NCBI RefSeq assembly: GCF_024753245.1
Contig: NZ_JANUGX010000005.1
Location: forward strand, 124,001 to 188,000
From: Massilia norwichensis
GTDB taxonomy: Bacteria > Pseudomonadota > Gammaproteobacteria > Burkholderiales > Burkholderiaceae_D
Direction of reading: 5' to 3'
DNA: 64,000 bases
Positions 43,253-52,570 of the stretch are shown in pieces. Positions within the stretch are counted from its first letter, which is position 1, and each line of letters begins with the position of its first letter. The notes under the pieces are model-generated. The model had not been told where the DNA came from. It saw only the letters and a program-made list of their open reading frames with translations, and ran no database searches. The translations under genes were made by a program, and so were the position numbers.

Positions 43253-45829
43253 TCAGTACTTCCAGCGCAGCGCCAGGCCGACCACGCGGTCGTAGCGCCG
43301 CACGTCGCGCGGCAGTTCCGGCACGCCGTGGTAGTCGTGGTAGGCCTGGTTCAGCAGGTTGCTGCCGTCCAGGGTCACGACCAGGGTGTCGGTGAATTTG
43401 TACGAGACCGAGGCGTCCAGGGTCTTGATCGGCTCGACGATCAGATCGAAGCCCAGGCCACGGTAGTTGTAGGTATCGACGAATTCGTCGCGCCAGCTGT
43501 AGGCCACGCGCGCCGACCACGGCCCGCGCTCGTACATGCCGACCAGGTTGTAGGCGGTCTTGGACATGCCCGGGAAGGTGTTGCGGCTGCCGTCCGGCTC
43601 GGTCATGCCGCCGTTCATGTAGGTGGCGTTGACCTGCACGCCCAGTCCGCCCAGCCAGCCCGGCAGCGACGGGAAGAACTGCTGGTAGGCCGCTTCGAAG
43701 CCGTACAGCTTGGCGGTATCGGTGTTGTACGGGCGGTCCACCAGGTAGCGCTGGCCGTCGATGACCTCGGTGGCCTGGCGGTGGCGCAGGAAGTTCTTGA
43801 AGTCGTGCTTGAAGGCGGTGCCGGTCAGCGAACCGTCTTTCGAGAAGTACCATTCCAGCGCCAGGTCCAGGTTGCGCGCTTCCTGGGGCTTCAGGTTCGG
43901 GTTGCCGCCGGTGCCGGTCGGGTCGTTGGCATTGGTGGCCGTCACCGATCCCAGTACCACGCCCGGGTTGTAGTCGCCGAAGGCGGCGCGCTCGATCGCC
44001 TTGCCGTAGACCAGGCGGCCGACCAGGTCCTGGCGGAACTTGGCGCGCAGGTTCATGCTCGGCAGGACGTCGGTATTGCTGCCCGAGACCGCCACCGGCG
44101 TCACCGGTCCGGTGCCGGCACGCGAGTTGCCGACGATGTTCTGCCTGGTGCGCACCACGCGCACGCCGGCGCTGCCGTCGACCGGGATGCCGAAGGCGTC
44201 GAAGGCGATCTTCGCCTTGCCGTAGATCGCGTTGGTGGTTTCGCGGTCGGTGTAATAGGACAGCGGATCGTCCGGCAGGCCGGCGGTGGTGCCGAGGATG
44301 GCCTGGCGCACGGCGCCGGTGTTATCGAGCAGGAAGTCCATGCAGCCGGCGTAGAACTGGCTCACGCCGTAATTGCCATGGATCGCGGGGCTGACGCAGG
44401 ACAGGCCCGGGATGCTGCTCGGCGCCAGGCCGGTGATGGTGGCCGGCCGGTAGTTGCCCAGTTCGTGGGCGTAGGAAGCGTCGCGCTGGGCCCAGCGCAG
44501 GCCGCCCGACAGCTCCTTCAGGATGCCCATGTCTTCCGGGCTCCAGGCGATGTCGCCGCGCCAGTCGTTGGCGCTGCCGTTCGCGTGGTTGTGGTTGTCG
44601 TACAGCGCGATCATGGTCCACTTGGACGGATCGATCAGGTTCACGCCCGGATAGTCGACGAAGCCGCCGCCGTCGCGGGTGCCGCCCGTCACCGGATGGG
44701 GCGCGGTGTAGATCGAGTCCAGGATCGGGTTCTCCTGGCGGTAGGTCGAGACCGTGCGCACGTATTCCGAGGACAAACGCAGCGTCGGCGTCATGTCCCA
44801 GGTCCCGCCGATCGCGCCCTGGCTGCCGCGCGACCAGTCGCGCCTTGCCTGGGTCGAGGACAGGACCAGCGAGGTATCGCTCGGGTTGCTGATGGTGTCG
44901 AGGTATTGCCTGCCGCCCGAGGTGACGGTGGTGACGGTCGAATTCGGGTTATTGATCGGGAAGCCGCCGACGAAGAACACGTTTTGCGAATCGACGTCGA
45001 TCCTGGTCGAGAAGCCTTCGGCGTAGAACTCCATGTCGCGGTTCGGGCGCCACTGGGCCGACAGGTTGGCGGCGATGCGCTTGCGGTCGCCGGTGGTCAT
45101 CACGCGGCCGTTGCCGTCGGCGCCCTGCACGCCGGCCGGATTGGTGTAGGTGACGGGCTGGCCGGCCCACGCGGTTTCGTCGTGGTAGCGGCCGCGCTGC
45201 CAGGACAGGCCGCCCAGCAGGCCGATCTCGCCGATGCCGGTCTTCCAGCGGTTCGACCACAGGCCGCCCACTTGCGGGTCGGTCTTGCCGGCCTTGTCGC
45301 GGTGTTCGCCGCGCAGGTTGACGGCGGTCTGGCTGCCCTTGAAGTCCAAGGGACGGAAGGTGCGCACGTCGATCACGCCCGAGGTGCCGCCTTCGACCAT
45401 CTCGGCGCCCTGCGATTTGTAGACGTCCACGCGCTGCAGCATCGAGACCGGCACGTCGGTCAGGTTCAGGCTGCGGCCGGCGGCGGTGAACATCTCGCGG
45501 CCGTTGAACAAGGTGGTGACGCCGCCCAGGCCGCGGATCACGATGCGGCCGGCTTCGCCGTTCTCGCGCACGGTCTGCACACCGGTGATGCGGCCCAGGA
45601 GTTCGGCCACGTTCTTGTCGGGGAATTTGCCGATGTCTTCGGCGACGATGGAGTCGACCACCTGCTCGGCGTTCTGCTTGATCGCCTGGGCGCTCTGGGC
45701 CGCCTGGCGCTGGCCGCTGACGACCACGACGTTCGCGTCGTCCTGCTGGGCCTGGACGGATGCGCTGCCCAGCATCCCGGCACCGGCGAGCGTGGCGACG
45801 ATGCCGCGCAATGGGAAGATGCGTTCCAT
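43253..45829 (-). CDS. TonB-dependent receptor, probable arabino-oligosaccharide transporter
   Basis: An 858-residue outer-membrane receptor of the TonB-Xanth-Caul kind. It has a signal peptide ending VQAQ (about 28), then a plug with VVVVSGQRQAAQSA, SIVAEDIGKFPDKNVAELLG, RIVIRGLGG and DVYKSQGAEMVEGGTSGVID. The barrel ends in LALRWKY, with a terminal aromatic residue. An AGGAG site precedes the ATG. It follows promoter C and heads a unit that continues into the GPH symporter, GH43, mutarotase and lactonase, which supports carbohydrate import. Exact ligand unknown. Confidence 0.9.
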   Translation of the reverse strand: MERIFPLRGIVATLAGAGMLGSASVQAQQDDANVVVVSGQRQAAQSAQAIKQNAEQVVDSIVAEDIGKFPDKNVAELLGRITGVQTVRENGEAGRIVIRGLGGVTTLFNGREMFTAAGRSLNLTDVPVSMLQRVDVYKSQGAEMVEGGTSGVIDVRTFRPLDFKGSQTAVNLRGEHRDKAGKTDPQVGGLWSNRWKTGIGEIGLLGGLSWQRGRYHDETAWAGQPVTYTNPAGVQGADGNGRVMTTGDRKRIAANLSAQWRPNRDMEFYAEGFSTRIDVDSQNVFFVGGFPINNPNSTVTTVTSGGRQYLDTISNPSDTSLVLSSTQARRDWSRGSQGAIGGTWDMTPTLRLSSEYVRTVSTYRQENPILDSIYTAPHPVTGGTRDGGGFVDYPGVNLIDPSKWTMIALYDNHNHANGSANDWRGDIAWSPEDMGILKELSGGLRWAQRDASYAHELGNYRPATITGLAPSSIPGLSCVSPAIHGNYGVSQFYAGCMDFLLDNTGAVRQAILGTTAGLPDDPLSYYTDRETTNAIYGKAKIAFDAFGIPVDGSAGVRVVRTRQNIVGNSRAGTGPVTPVAVSGSNTDVLPSMNLRAKFRQDLVGRLVYGKAIERAAFGDYNPGVVLGSVTATNANDPTGTGGNPNLKPQEARNLDLALEWYFSKDGSLTGTAFKHDFKNFLRHRQATEVIDGQRYLVDRPYNTDTAKLYGFEAAYQQFFPSLPGWLGGLGVQVNATYMNGGMTEPDGSRNTFPGMSKTAYNLVGMYERGPWSARVAYSWRDEFVDTYNYRGLGFDLIVEPIKTLDASVSYKFTDTLVVTLDGSNLLNQAYHDYHGVPELPRDVRRYDRVVGLALRWKY

Positions 45830-45895
45830 ATGTCTCCTAAGTATTCTTATCTTGTGCTGTCCATGGCATGTCTTTATGTGTGCATGCTCAGCGGT

Positions 45896-45962
45896 ATCTT
45901 AGGAGGGAAAGTGATTTCAATCCAATCAAATTTTCCGCATTTCCGATATCGAAATTCGTATC
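45896..45962 (-). promoter_or_regulatory. arabinose-locus promoter C (first TonB receptor operon)
   Basis: On the gene strand: a dyad at 45962-45945 (GATACGAA...CGATATC), 16 bp, then TGATTGG at 45928-45922. TTGGAT at 45925-45920 follows, then 18 bp and TAAGAT at 45901-45896. The receptor start codon is 67 bp beyond the -10. The dyad is the most symmetric of the four. Confidence 0.85.
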
Positions 45963-46025
45963 GATTGCCCCAAAATTTCGCGCCAGAAAGTATGTGCTGT
46001 ATGCACGATGGGTGTCAATTTCTTA

Positions 46026-46067
46026 AATGAAAATGGGCGTTGCGGAGGGGCGAACCCGGCAACGCCC
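46026..46067 (-). terminator. rho-independent terminator of the second TonB receptor gene
   Basis: GGGCGTTGC and GCAACGCCC (46035-46043 and 46059-46067) form a nine-bp stem. On the minus strand the stem is followed by ATTTTCATTT. It lies just after the stop at 46081, making the receptor gene monocistronic. Confidence 0.8.
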
Positions 46068-46080
46068 TGCCCCTCAAGGC

Positions 46081-48945
46081 TTACATCTTCCAGCGCAAGC
46101 CAGCCGAGACCGAACGGCCGATCTGGAGGGTGCCGAAATTGGTCACCTGCTCGTTGCCGGCACTGCCGAAGTGGTAGTACTGCCGCTGCATTTCGTTGGT
46201 CAGGTTCACCCCACTGATATCGAAGGACATGTTGTCGTTGATCTTGTAGGAGATCTGCATGTCCACGCTCTTTTCCGGATGACGCCAGATACCGATCGGA
46301 TTGGCAAACAGGGCGGCTTCGTTGGCGGCCAGGAAGCCGGAGCGCCAGACATAGGACAGGCGGGCGCTGACCGGGCCCTTTTCGTAAGCCAGGGTAGCGT
46401 TATAGGAGTTGTTGGACACGCCGAAGAACGGCGTCTCGAGCTGGGCGACGATGACGCCGGCATCATTGGCGTCCGGCACGTTCTGCGACGAGGTGAGTCG
46501 CGTATAGCTGCCCTGGAAGCCCAGGCCGTCCAGCAGGCCCGGCAGCCCTTTCGGGAAATAGATGAAGCCAAGCTCGGCGCCGCTGATCTTGCCGTTGGAG
46601 GCGTTGACCGGCGAGTTGATGACGTAGTCGTAGCCGTTCGTATGGTCGCCGCCCGAGGTCGAGTTGCGGAACGGGTCGTTGGCCGGATCGACGTGCACCC
46701 GGTGACGCAAGCCGACCACCAGGCCGTCGATCTTGCGCTTGAACAGCGTGCCGTAGAGTGCGCTGTCCTTCTGGAAATACCACTCGGCCGTCAGGTCGAA
46801 GTTCTTGGAATGCGTCGGTTTCAGGTCCGGATTGCCGCCGCTGCCCGAGCCATACCCCACCCTCGACACGTCGTCGCCGAGTTGCAGGACAGGATTCAGA
46901 TCGCCAAAGTTCGGCCGGCGCAGGGTTTCACCGTAGTTAAAGCGCAGCACGACGTCCCTGGCCGGGTCGTAAATCAGGGTCATGCTGGGCAGCAGCTTGC
47001 TGGTCGACTTGCTGGCACTCGACGCCGTCACCGCCTTGGTGCTGGCATCGACCGTATAGAAGGTCATGTCGGTTTTGACCTTGACGTAACGGACGCCGAA
47101 ATTGCCGCGCAGGCGATGGCCGAACAGCTCGTTCTGGGTATTCCCCATCAGGAACAGGTTGGTCGTCTTTTCATCGACCTCGAAGGTCTTCTGCAGGCGC
47201 AGCTGGTCGGTGGTCTGGAAGTTCGGATCGACCGAGTTGAAGAGCTTGCGCCAGTCGTCGATATTGTCGCGGATATAGTAAGCATTCGGTTCCACCCATG
47301 AGCGCGGCACGTCCGAGATGTCGCTGCCGAAGTTCGCGTTGGTCGAGGCATACGCCGCGCCCAGTGAGCCGAGGTTGCGGTTCAGGGTGCTCGATTGCGT
47401 CCGGTTGGCCTCCGACGCCTTGCGGTCGTCGAAGCGCGCGCCGAAGTGGATCGTGTCCAGCGGCCCCCAGTTGGCATCGAACACGCCCGCCAGCGTCGCC
47501 GTCGCGGCGCTGCCCTTGTTGCGGTTGGCGTTATCGTAGAACTGCGCGACATTCCACTTGGCCGGGTTGACCAGGTCGGCACCGTCGTTGAAGTGGAAGG
47601 CGGTGTCGTTGCTGCCGTCATTGAAGTTGACGTTGATGGACGGTGCGACGCGATCGATCCGGGTGGCTGTGAATTCCGAGTGATAGGTGCTGGTCTGGTA
47701 GGACACATCGCCATCCAGCCGCAGGCGGTCGCCGACATTCCACTTGCCGTTCAGGGCATACACATAGGAGTCGGTTGCCGAGGTAGTGTAGTCGCCGCTG
47801 TTGAAGCCATAGACGTTATTGACGGTACGGCTCTTGATGACGTTGGTTCCCGGGAAGGTCGTGATCGTCCCCGCCGGGTTGCTGCCGAGATCTCCCCACC
47901 AGTCGACAAAGCTGAACAGCAGGCGGTTGAAGGACTTGTCGCGATAACCGTTGTACATCGATTCGAAGGTGTAGACCGCATCGCTGTTCGGTTTCCACTG
48001 CAGGGCGATATTCGCGGCAGGACGCTTGCGCTCGCCTTCGACGTCGCTCTGGAAAACGGCGTCGCGCGCCAGGTAATAAGGATAGGGTTTGCCGTCGAAG
48101 TTCAGCGTCGAACCGGCGGCCATCGGCAAGCCGGTATGGGTACCGGCGGCCCAGATACTGGTGTCGGTGATGCGCTGCAGCGGCGTATAACCGGCGGGAA
48201 CTTCGGCGGCATTCGGGCTGGTAAACGGCACCATGGCGCCCGGCGTCACGCTCTCGTTGCGGTAGTTGGTCTTGCTGGCCGACAGATTGACCAGCGCACC
48301 GAATTCGCCGGCGCTGGTGTCCCAGCGGTTGCTCAACATGCCGCTCAGCTGCGGGTTGGCTTTTTTCGCGGGATCGAGCCAGGTTTCACGCGCCGACAGC
48401 GACGCTTTCGGGCCTTTGAAATCGAAGGGCCGCAGCGACTTGACGTCGATCTGGCCTGCAATGCCGGTGTCCAGCTGGCTGGCGTCGCGCGTCTTGTAGA
48501 CGTCGATCTGGCGCACCAGGGTCGAAGGAATGTCCTGCAGCGCGACCTGGGTGCCGGACGCGGTAAAGATATTGCGGCCGTTCCAGGTGGTCTGGACGTC
48601 GGGCAGACCACGGATCGACAAGGTGCCGACTTCGCCGCCGGCGCGATTGGTGACCTGGATGCCCGTCACGCGCTGCAGCGCTTCGACGACATTGTTATCG
48701 GGCAGCTTGCCGATGTCTTCGGCCACGACCGATTCCACGACCTGGTCGGTGGTGCGCTTGATCGCCAGGCTCTTGATCAGCGAGGCCTTGACGCCGGTGA
48801 CGACCACCGTCGCGGTGTCAAGCGGTTCCGTGCTGTCGGCGGCCGCCTGCGCCCACACCGAGGCGCTGCTGAGCAGGCCGGCGCCCATCAGCACAGTCAC
48901 CGTCAGCTTCAAGGACAAAGGACGTGCAGATACTTGCGATTTCAT
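46081..48945 (-). CDS. TonB-dependent receptor, second of the arabinose locus
   Basis: A 954-residue outer-membrane receptor. The signal peptide ends around VWAQA (33). A plug follows with TATVVVTGVKAS, SVVAEDIGKLPDNNVVEALQRVTG, LSIRGLPDVQTTWNG and DVYKTRDASQLDTGIAGQID, and the barrel ends in AGLRWKM. It resembles the neighbouring receptor in architecture but is clearly diverged, so the two may take oligosaccharides of different size or branching. An AGGAG site precedes the start. It has its own promoter (D) and a strong terminator. Confidence 0.9.
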   Translation of the reverse strand: MKSQVSARPLSLKLTVTVLMGAGLLSSASVWAQAAADSTEPLDTATVVVTGVKASLIKSLAIKRTTDQVVESVVAEDIGKLPDNNVVEALQRVTGIQVTNRAGGEVGTLSIRGLPDVQTTWNGRNIFTASGTQVALQDIPSTLVRQIDVYKTRDASQLDTGIAGQIDVKSLRPFDFKGPKASLSARETWLDPAKKANPQLSGMLSNRWDTSAGEFGALVNLSASKTNYRNESVTPGAMVPFTSPNAAEVPAGYTPLQRITDTSIWAAGTHTGLPMAAGSTLNFDGKPYPYYLARDAVFQSDVEGERKRPAANIALQWKPNSDAVYTFESMYNGYRDKSFNRLLFSFVDWWGDLGSNPAGTITTFPGTNVIKSRTVNNVYGFNSGDYTTSATDSYVYALNGKWNVGDRLRLDGDVSYQTSTYHSEFTATRIDRVAPSINVNFNDGSNDTAFHFNDGADLVNPAKWNVAQFYDNANRNKGSAATATLAGVFDANWGPLDTIHFGARFDDRKASEANRTQSSTLNRNLGSLGAAYASTNANFGSDISDVPRSWVEPNAYYIRDNIDDWRKLFNSVDPNFQTTDQLRLQKTFEVDEKTTNLFLMGNTQNELFGHRLRGNFGVRYVKVKTDMTFYTVDASTKAVTASSASKSTSKLLPSMTLIYDPARDVVLRFNYGETLRRPNFGDLNPVLQLGDDVSRVGYGSGSGGNPDLKPTHSKNFDLTAEWYFQKDSALYGTLFKRKIDGLVVGLRHRVHVDPANDPFRNSTSGGDHTNGYDYVINSPVNASNGKISGAELGFIYFPKGLPGLLDGLGFQGSYTRLTSSQNVPDANDAGVIVAQLETPFFGVSNNSYNATLAYEKGPVSARLSYVWRSGFLAANEAALFANPIGIWRHPEKSVDMQISYKINDNMSFDISGVNLTNEMQRQYYHFGSAGNEQVTNFGTLQIGRSVSAGLRWKM

Positions 48946-49005
48946 ACGTCTCCTGTGTTTCTAGTTATGGGTATTTTTTTCTCAAACTGGCATTGCTCTA
49001 AAATC

Positions 49006-49072
49006 ATGTTAGAGATCCGGCAATGATCAAGCCAATCGTTTTTTCTGGGTTTCCCATATCGGTTTCGATATC
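49006..49072 (-). promoter_or_regulatory. arabinose-locus promoter D (second TonB receptor)
   Basis: On the gene strand: a dyad at 49072-49055 (GATATCG...CGATATG), 16 bp, then CGATTGG at 49038-49032. TTGGCT at 49035-49030 follows, then 18 bp and TAACAT at 49011-49006. The dyad ends 23 bp from the start of the divergent UDG-like gene. This is the most degenerate of the four sites, but every spacing is kept. Confidence 0.82.
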
Positions 49073-49095
49073 ACACGAGATTTTTCAGGGACTGC

Positions 49096-49917
49096 ATGCA
49101 CAAAGAATGTCAATTTCTCGATTACGCCGAGCTGATTGCCGCCACCGATCTTGAACGGATTGTGAAAGCCGCCGACATCCCCGACGGCTTCCTGCTGGCC
49201 CGCGCCGGCCGGGTCGAGGCGCACTACCTCCCCTTCGATTACGTGAACGTCGATGCGCGCGTGGTGGTGGTCGGGATCTCGCCCGGCTTCGTACAATGGA
49301 AGAACGCGGTGCGCGCCGCGCAGCAGGGCTTGCGGGCAGGCTTGCCGCTGCCCGAGCTGCTGCGCGCGGCCAAGTACACGGGGGCCTTCAGCGGTGCGAT
49401 CCGTCCCAACCTGGTGGCGCTGCTGGATGACATCGGCCTGCAGCGCTGGCTGGGCATCGCCAGTTGCGCCAGCCTGTTCGGCGCGGATGCGCACCTGATG
49501 CACGTGAGCGGGGCGCTGCGCCAGGCGGTCTTTGTCGACGGTCCCGACGGGGCAAAACTCAACTACAACGGTGCCAGCCCGAACATGCTGACCACGCCGC
49601 TGCTGCAGGACCAGCTGCTCGACTACTTCGGCCGGGAAGCGGCCCTGATCAAGGACGCCGTGTTCGTGCCGCTGGGGCCGAAGGTCGGCCTGGCCCTGGA
49701 CTGGCTGGCCCGCCGCGGCGTGCTGGACGAGGGGCGCATCCTGCATGGCCTGCCCCACCCTTCCGGCGCCAACGCCGAGCGCATCGCCTACTTCCTCGGC
49801 CGCAAAGAGAAGACCGCCCTCTCCAGCCGCACGAACGGCGCGCAGATCGACGCCGACCGCCTGGCGCTGCGCGCGAAAATGGCGGCGCTGGGCATGCCGG
49901 GCATGAACCAAGGATGA
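49096..49917 (+). CDS. uracil-DNA-glycosylase-superfamily-like protein
   Basis: A 273-residue cytoplasmic protein. VVVVGISPGF resembles the GxxPG catalytic loop of the uracil-DNA-glycosylase superfamily. GLPHPSGANAERIAYFLG resembles its second active-site motif (HPS) followed by helical residues. The polar water-activating residue expected after the first glycine is not obvious, so DNA-repair activity is uncertain. It is divergent from TonB receptor 2 and shares its control region without a clear functional link. I do not recognise a characterised homologue. Confidence 0.65.
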   Translation: MHKECQFLDYAELIAATDLERIVKAADIPDGFLLARAGRVEAHYLPFDYVNVDARVVVVGISPGFVQWKNAVRAAQQGLRAGLPLPELLRAAKYTGAFSGAIRPNLVALLDDIGLQRWLGIASCASLFGADAHLMHVSGALRQAVFVDGPDGAKLNYNGASPNMLTTPLLQDQLLDYFGREAALIKDAVFVPLGPKVGLALDWLARRGVLDEGRILHGLPHPSGANAERIAYFLGRKEKTALSSRTNGAQIDADRLALRAKMAALGMPGMNQG

Positions 49918-49971
49918 GTTCACTTTGCGTGCTCCGCGTCTTGACGGCGGCGATTACACTGGAAGCGTCCC

Positions 49972-52107
49972 GTGTCCAAATGGCCGACCATGTCACCTCT
50001 TTCGTGGGAATACAACCAGCTCACCCTCGTGAACCTCGAAGACAAGCCCGCCGCTTTCTTCAAGGGGCTGATCCGCGCGAGCACGACGTCCATCATCATC
50101 ACCGACCCGCAACAGGGCGATAACCCGATCGTCTGGGTGAACCCGGCCTTCGAGGCGGTGTCCGGCTATTCCCTGGAAGAGGTGGTCGGCCGCAACCCGC
50201 GTTTCCTGCAGAACAGCGACCGCGGCCAGCCGCCCATCGCGGCGCTACGCGAGGCCGTCGCTGCCGGACGAGCCCACACCTGCACGCTGCGCAACTACTG
50301 CAAGGACGGCACGCAGTTCTGGAGCCGCATGCACGTCTTCCCGGTCAAGAACGACGAAGGCAAGGTCGTCAACTTCGTCGCCTTCCTCGAAGACGTCAGC
50401 ACGGCGATGCGGGCCCAGGCAGCGGTGGCGAGTGCGCGCGAACACCTCAGCACCGTCCTCGAGAGCATTTCGGACGGGTTCTTCTCAATCGATCACGACT
50501 GGCGCTTCACCTATGTCAACAACAGGGCCGCGGCCTGGATGCGGCGCACGCGCGAGCAACTGCTGGGCAAAATGATCTGGGACGAGTTTCCGGAAGCGGT
50601 CGGCGAGGCCTTCCACCAAGCCTATCTGCGCGCGCTGGAAAGCCAGGAGGCCACCAGCGTCGAGACGTACTACGCGCCGCTGGAGCTATGGGTCGGGGCC
50701 CGCATCTATCCCTCCGCGGATGGCATGACGGTCTTCTTCGCCGACATCAGCGAGCGCAAGGAAGCCGAGGCGCGCCTGGTCCACATGGCCACCCACGACA
50801 GCATGACCGGCCTGCACAACCGCTTCAGCTGCCTGCGCACGCTCGACCAGCTGCTGGCGACGGACAGCATGGTCGGCGTGCTGTTCATCGACCTCGACCA
50901 CTTCAAGGAAGTCAACGACGCCCACGGCCACCACGCCGGCGACCTCGCGCTGCAGGAGATCGGGCGGCGCCTGGCCACCTTCGAAAACACCGATACCACG
51001 GTGTCGCGCATCAGCGGCGACGAGTTCGTCATCGTGCTCGCCAACGCGGAGGTCGGGAAAGCCAAGGCGCTGGCCGCGGCCGTGCTGCAGCGCCTGGCCG
51101 AGCCGATCGCGGTCGACCACCTGAAGGTCACGCTCGGCGCCAGTATCGGCATCGCGCTGGGCCGGGCCCGCGAACACACGGCGGACGAACTGCTCAACAA
51201 TGCCGACGCCGCCATGTACGCGGCCAAGGACAACGGCCGCCACACCTTCAGCGTGTTCTTGCCCGAATCGGCGCGGCTGATCAAGGAGCGCCTGCAGTTG
51301 CGCCAGGAAGTCTTTTCGGCACTCGAGCGGCGCCAGTTCGTGCTGTTCTACCAGCCGCAGATCAGCGCCGCCAACGGCGCCGTGGTCGGCGCCGAGGCGC
51401 TGCTGCGCTGGGACCATCCGCGCCTGGGCGTGATCGCGCCCGGCGCCTTCCTGTCCATGCTCGAGGATACGCCGGCGATCACGGCGGTCGGGGCCTGGGT
51501 CTGCGAGGAAGCCTGCCGCCAGGCGCGCGAATGGGAACTGCTCGGCTACCAGCTGCAAATGGCGGTGAACGTCTCGCCGCGCCAGCTCACCGACGAGAAC
51601 CTGCCGCTGCTGCTGAAAAACCTGGTGGCGCACTACGGCCTGGATACCCGCTGCATCAAGCTGGAGGTCACGGAAAGCATGCTGACCCAGGACATCGGCA
51701 AGGCCGCCACCGTCCTGCGCTCGCTGGAAGACGAGGGCTTTCGTATCGCCCTCGACGATTTCGGCACCGGCTACTCGAACCTGTCCTACCTGCGCCAGTT
51801 CCCGATCACGACGATCAAGATCGACCGCTCCTTCGTCGAGCAGATCGACGAGGACCAGCGCTGCCTGGACATCGTCATCGGCGTGATCGCCTTCGCCAAG
51901 TCGCTCAAGCTGGCGGTAATCTGCGAAGGGATCGAGACCGAGGCCCAGGCCAGCGCGATCCGCTCGACCGAATGCGACGTGCTGCAGGGCTACCTGATCG
52001 GCAAGCCGATGCGCGCCGGCGAATTCCAGGCCCTGCTGCTGGCCCAGCGCAGCACGCCGCAGCAGGCCGATCCCGGCTGCGGCCAGGCCGGGCCCGCCGA
52101 ACACTGA
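49972..52107 (+). CDS. PAS-PAS-GGDEF-EAL cyclic-di-GMP protein
   Basis: A 711-residue cytoplasmic signalling protein. PAS1 (about 25-145) is LOV-like: GRNPRFLQ at 73-80 matches the photoactive GRNCRFLQ motif except that the flavin-binding Cys is Pro76. PAS2 spans about 148-262. The GGDEF domain has SGDEF at 348-352 and lacks an RxxD I-site. The EAL domain has EALLRW at 475-480 and [15 protein letters not shown], so phosphodiesterase activity is likely. I give the GTG start with GGAAG upstream; ATG at 49990 is an alternative. Its stop abuts the ohrR stop with no gap. Confidence 0.9.
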   Translation: MSKWPTMSPLSWEYNQLTLVNLEDKPAAFFKGLIRASTTSIIITDPQQGDNPIVWVNPAFEAVSGYSLEEVVGRNPRFLQNSDRGQPPIAALREAVAAGRAHTCTLRNYCKDGTQFWSRMHVFPVKNDEGKVVNFVAFLEDVSTAMRAQAAVASAREHLSTVLESISDGFFSIDHDWRFTYVNNRAAAWMRRTREQLLGKMIWDEFPEAVGEAFHQAYLRALESQEATSVETYYAPLELWVGARIYPSADGMTVFFADISERKEAEARLVHMATHDSMTGLHNRFSCLRTLDQLLATDSMVGVLFIDLDHFKEVNDAHGHHAGDLALQEIGRRLATFENTDTTVSRISGDEFVIVLANAEVGKAKALAAAVLQRLAEPIAVDHLKVTLGASIGIALGRAREHTADELLNNADAAMYAAKDNGRHTFSVFLPESARLIKERLQLRQEVFSALERRQFVLFYQPQISAANGAVVGAEALLRWDHPRLGVIAPGAFLSMLEDTPAITAVGAWVCEEACRQAREWELLGYQLQMAVNVSPRQLTDENLPLLLKNLVAHYGLDTRCIKLEVTESMLTQDIGKAATVLRSLEDEGFRIALDDFGTGYSNLSYLRQFPITTIKIDRSFVEQIDEDQRCLDIVIGVIAFAKSLKLAVICEGIETEAQASAIRSTECDVLQGYLIGKPMRAGEFQALLLAQRSTPQQADPGCGQAGPAEH

Positions 52108-52548
52108 TCAGGTATTGTCGGCCAGTTTGCCGCGCAGGCTTTCCAGCTGCTGCTTGAGCGCGACGAGGTCGCCCGGCGCGCAGGCGGCGGCGCACAGCAC
52201 GCCTTCCTGGATGCTTGCCGCCTCGCCGCGCATGGCGCGGCCGGCATCGGTCAGGCTGACCACGACCTGGCGCTCGTCCTGCGCGGAGCGGGTGCGCGCC
52301 ACCAGGCCGGCCGCTTCCAGGCGCTTGAGCAGCGGCGTGAGGGTGGCGGAATCGAGGAAAAGCCGCGCGCCGATCTCCGACACGCTCACGCCCTCGCGCT
52401 CCCACAGCACCAGCATCACCAGGTATTGCGGGTAGGTCAGGTCCAGCTTGCGCAGCAGCTTGCGGTACACCTTGTTCATCGCCAGGCCGGTCGAATACAG
52501 CGCGAAGCACAACTGCTCGTCCAGCAGCGGGGTCTTGTTCGATTCCAT
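52108..52548 (-). CDS. ohrR: OhrR-type organic-peroxide-sensing MarR regulator
   Basis: A 146-residue winged-helix repressor. [20 protein letters not shown] contains the reactive Cys14, equivalent to Cys15 of Bacillus OhrR, and [14 protein letters not shown] is the OhrR signature. The start at 52548 gives the usual ~10 residues before LCF; in-frame ATGs at 52557 and 52584 are alternatives, and none has a good ribosome site. No ohr peroxidase gene lies adjacent, which is unusual. It converges on the c-di-GMP gene with abutting stop codons (TGATCA). Confidence 0.85.
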   Translation of the reverse strand: MESNKTPLLDEQLCFALYSTGLAMNKVYRKLLRKLDLTYPQYLVMLVLWEREGVSVSEIGARLFLDSATLTPLLKRLEAAGLVARTRSAQDERQVVVSLTDAGRAMRGEAASIQEGVLCAAACAPGDLVALKQQLESLRGKLADNT

Positions 52549-52570
52549 GGAAGGCATACTAGATCGCGCG

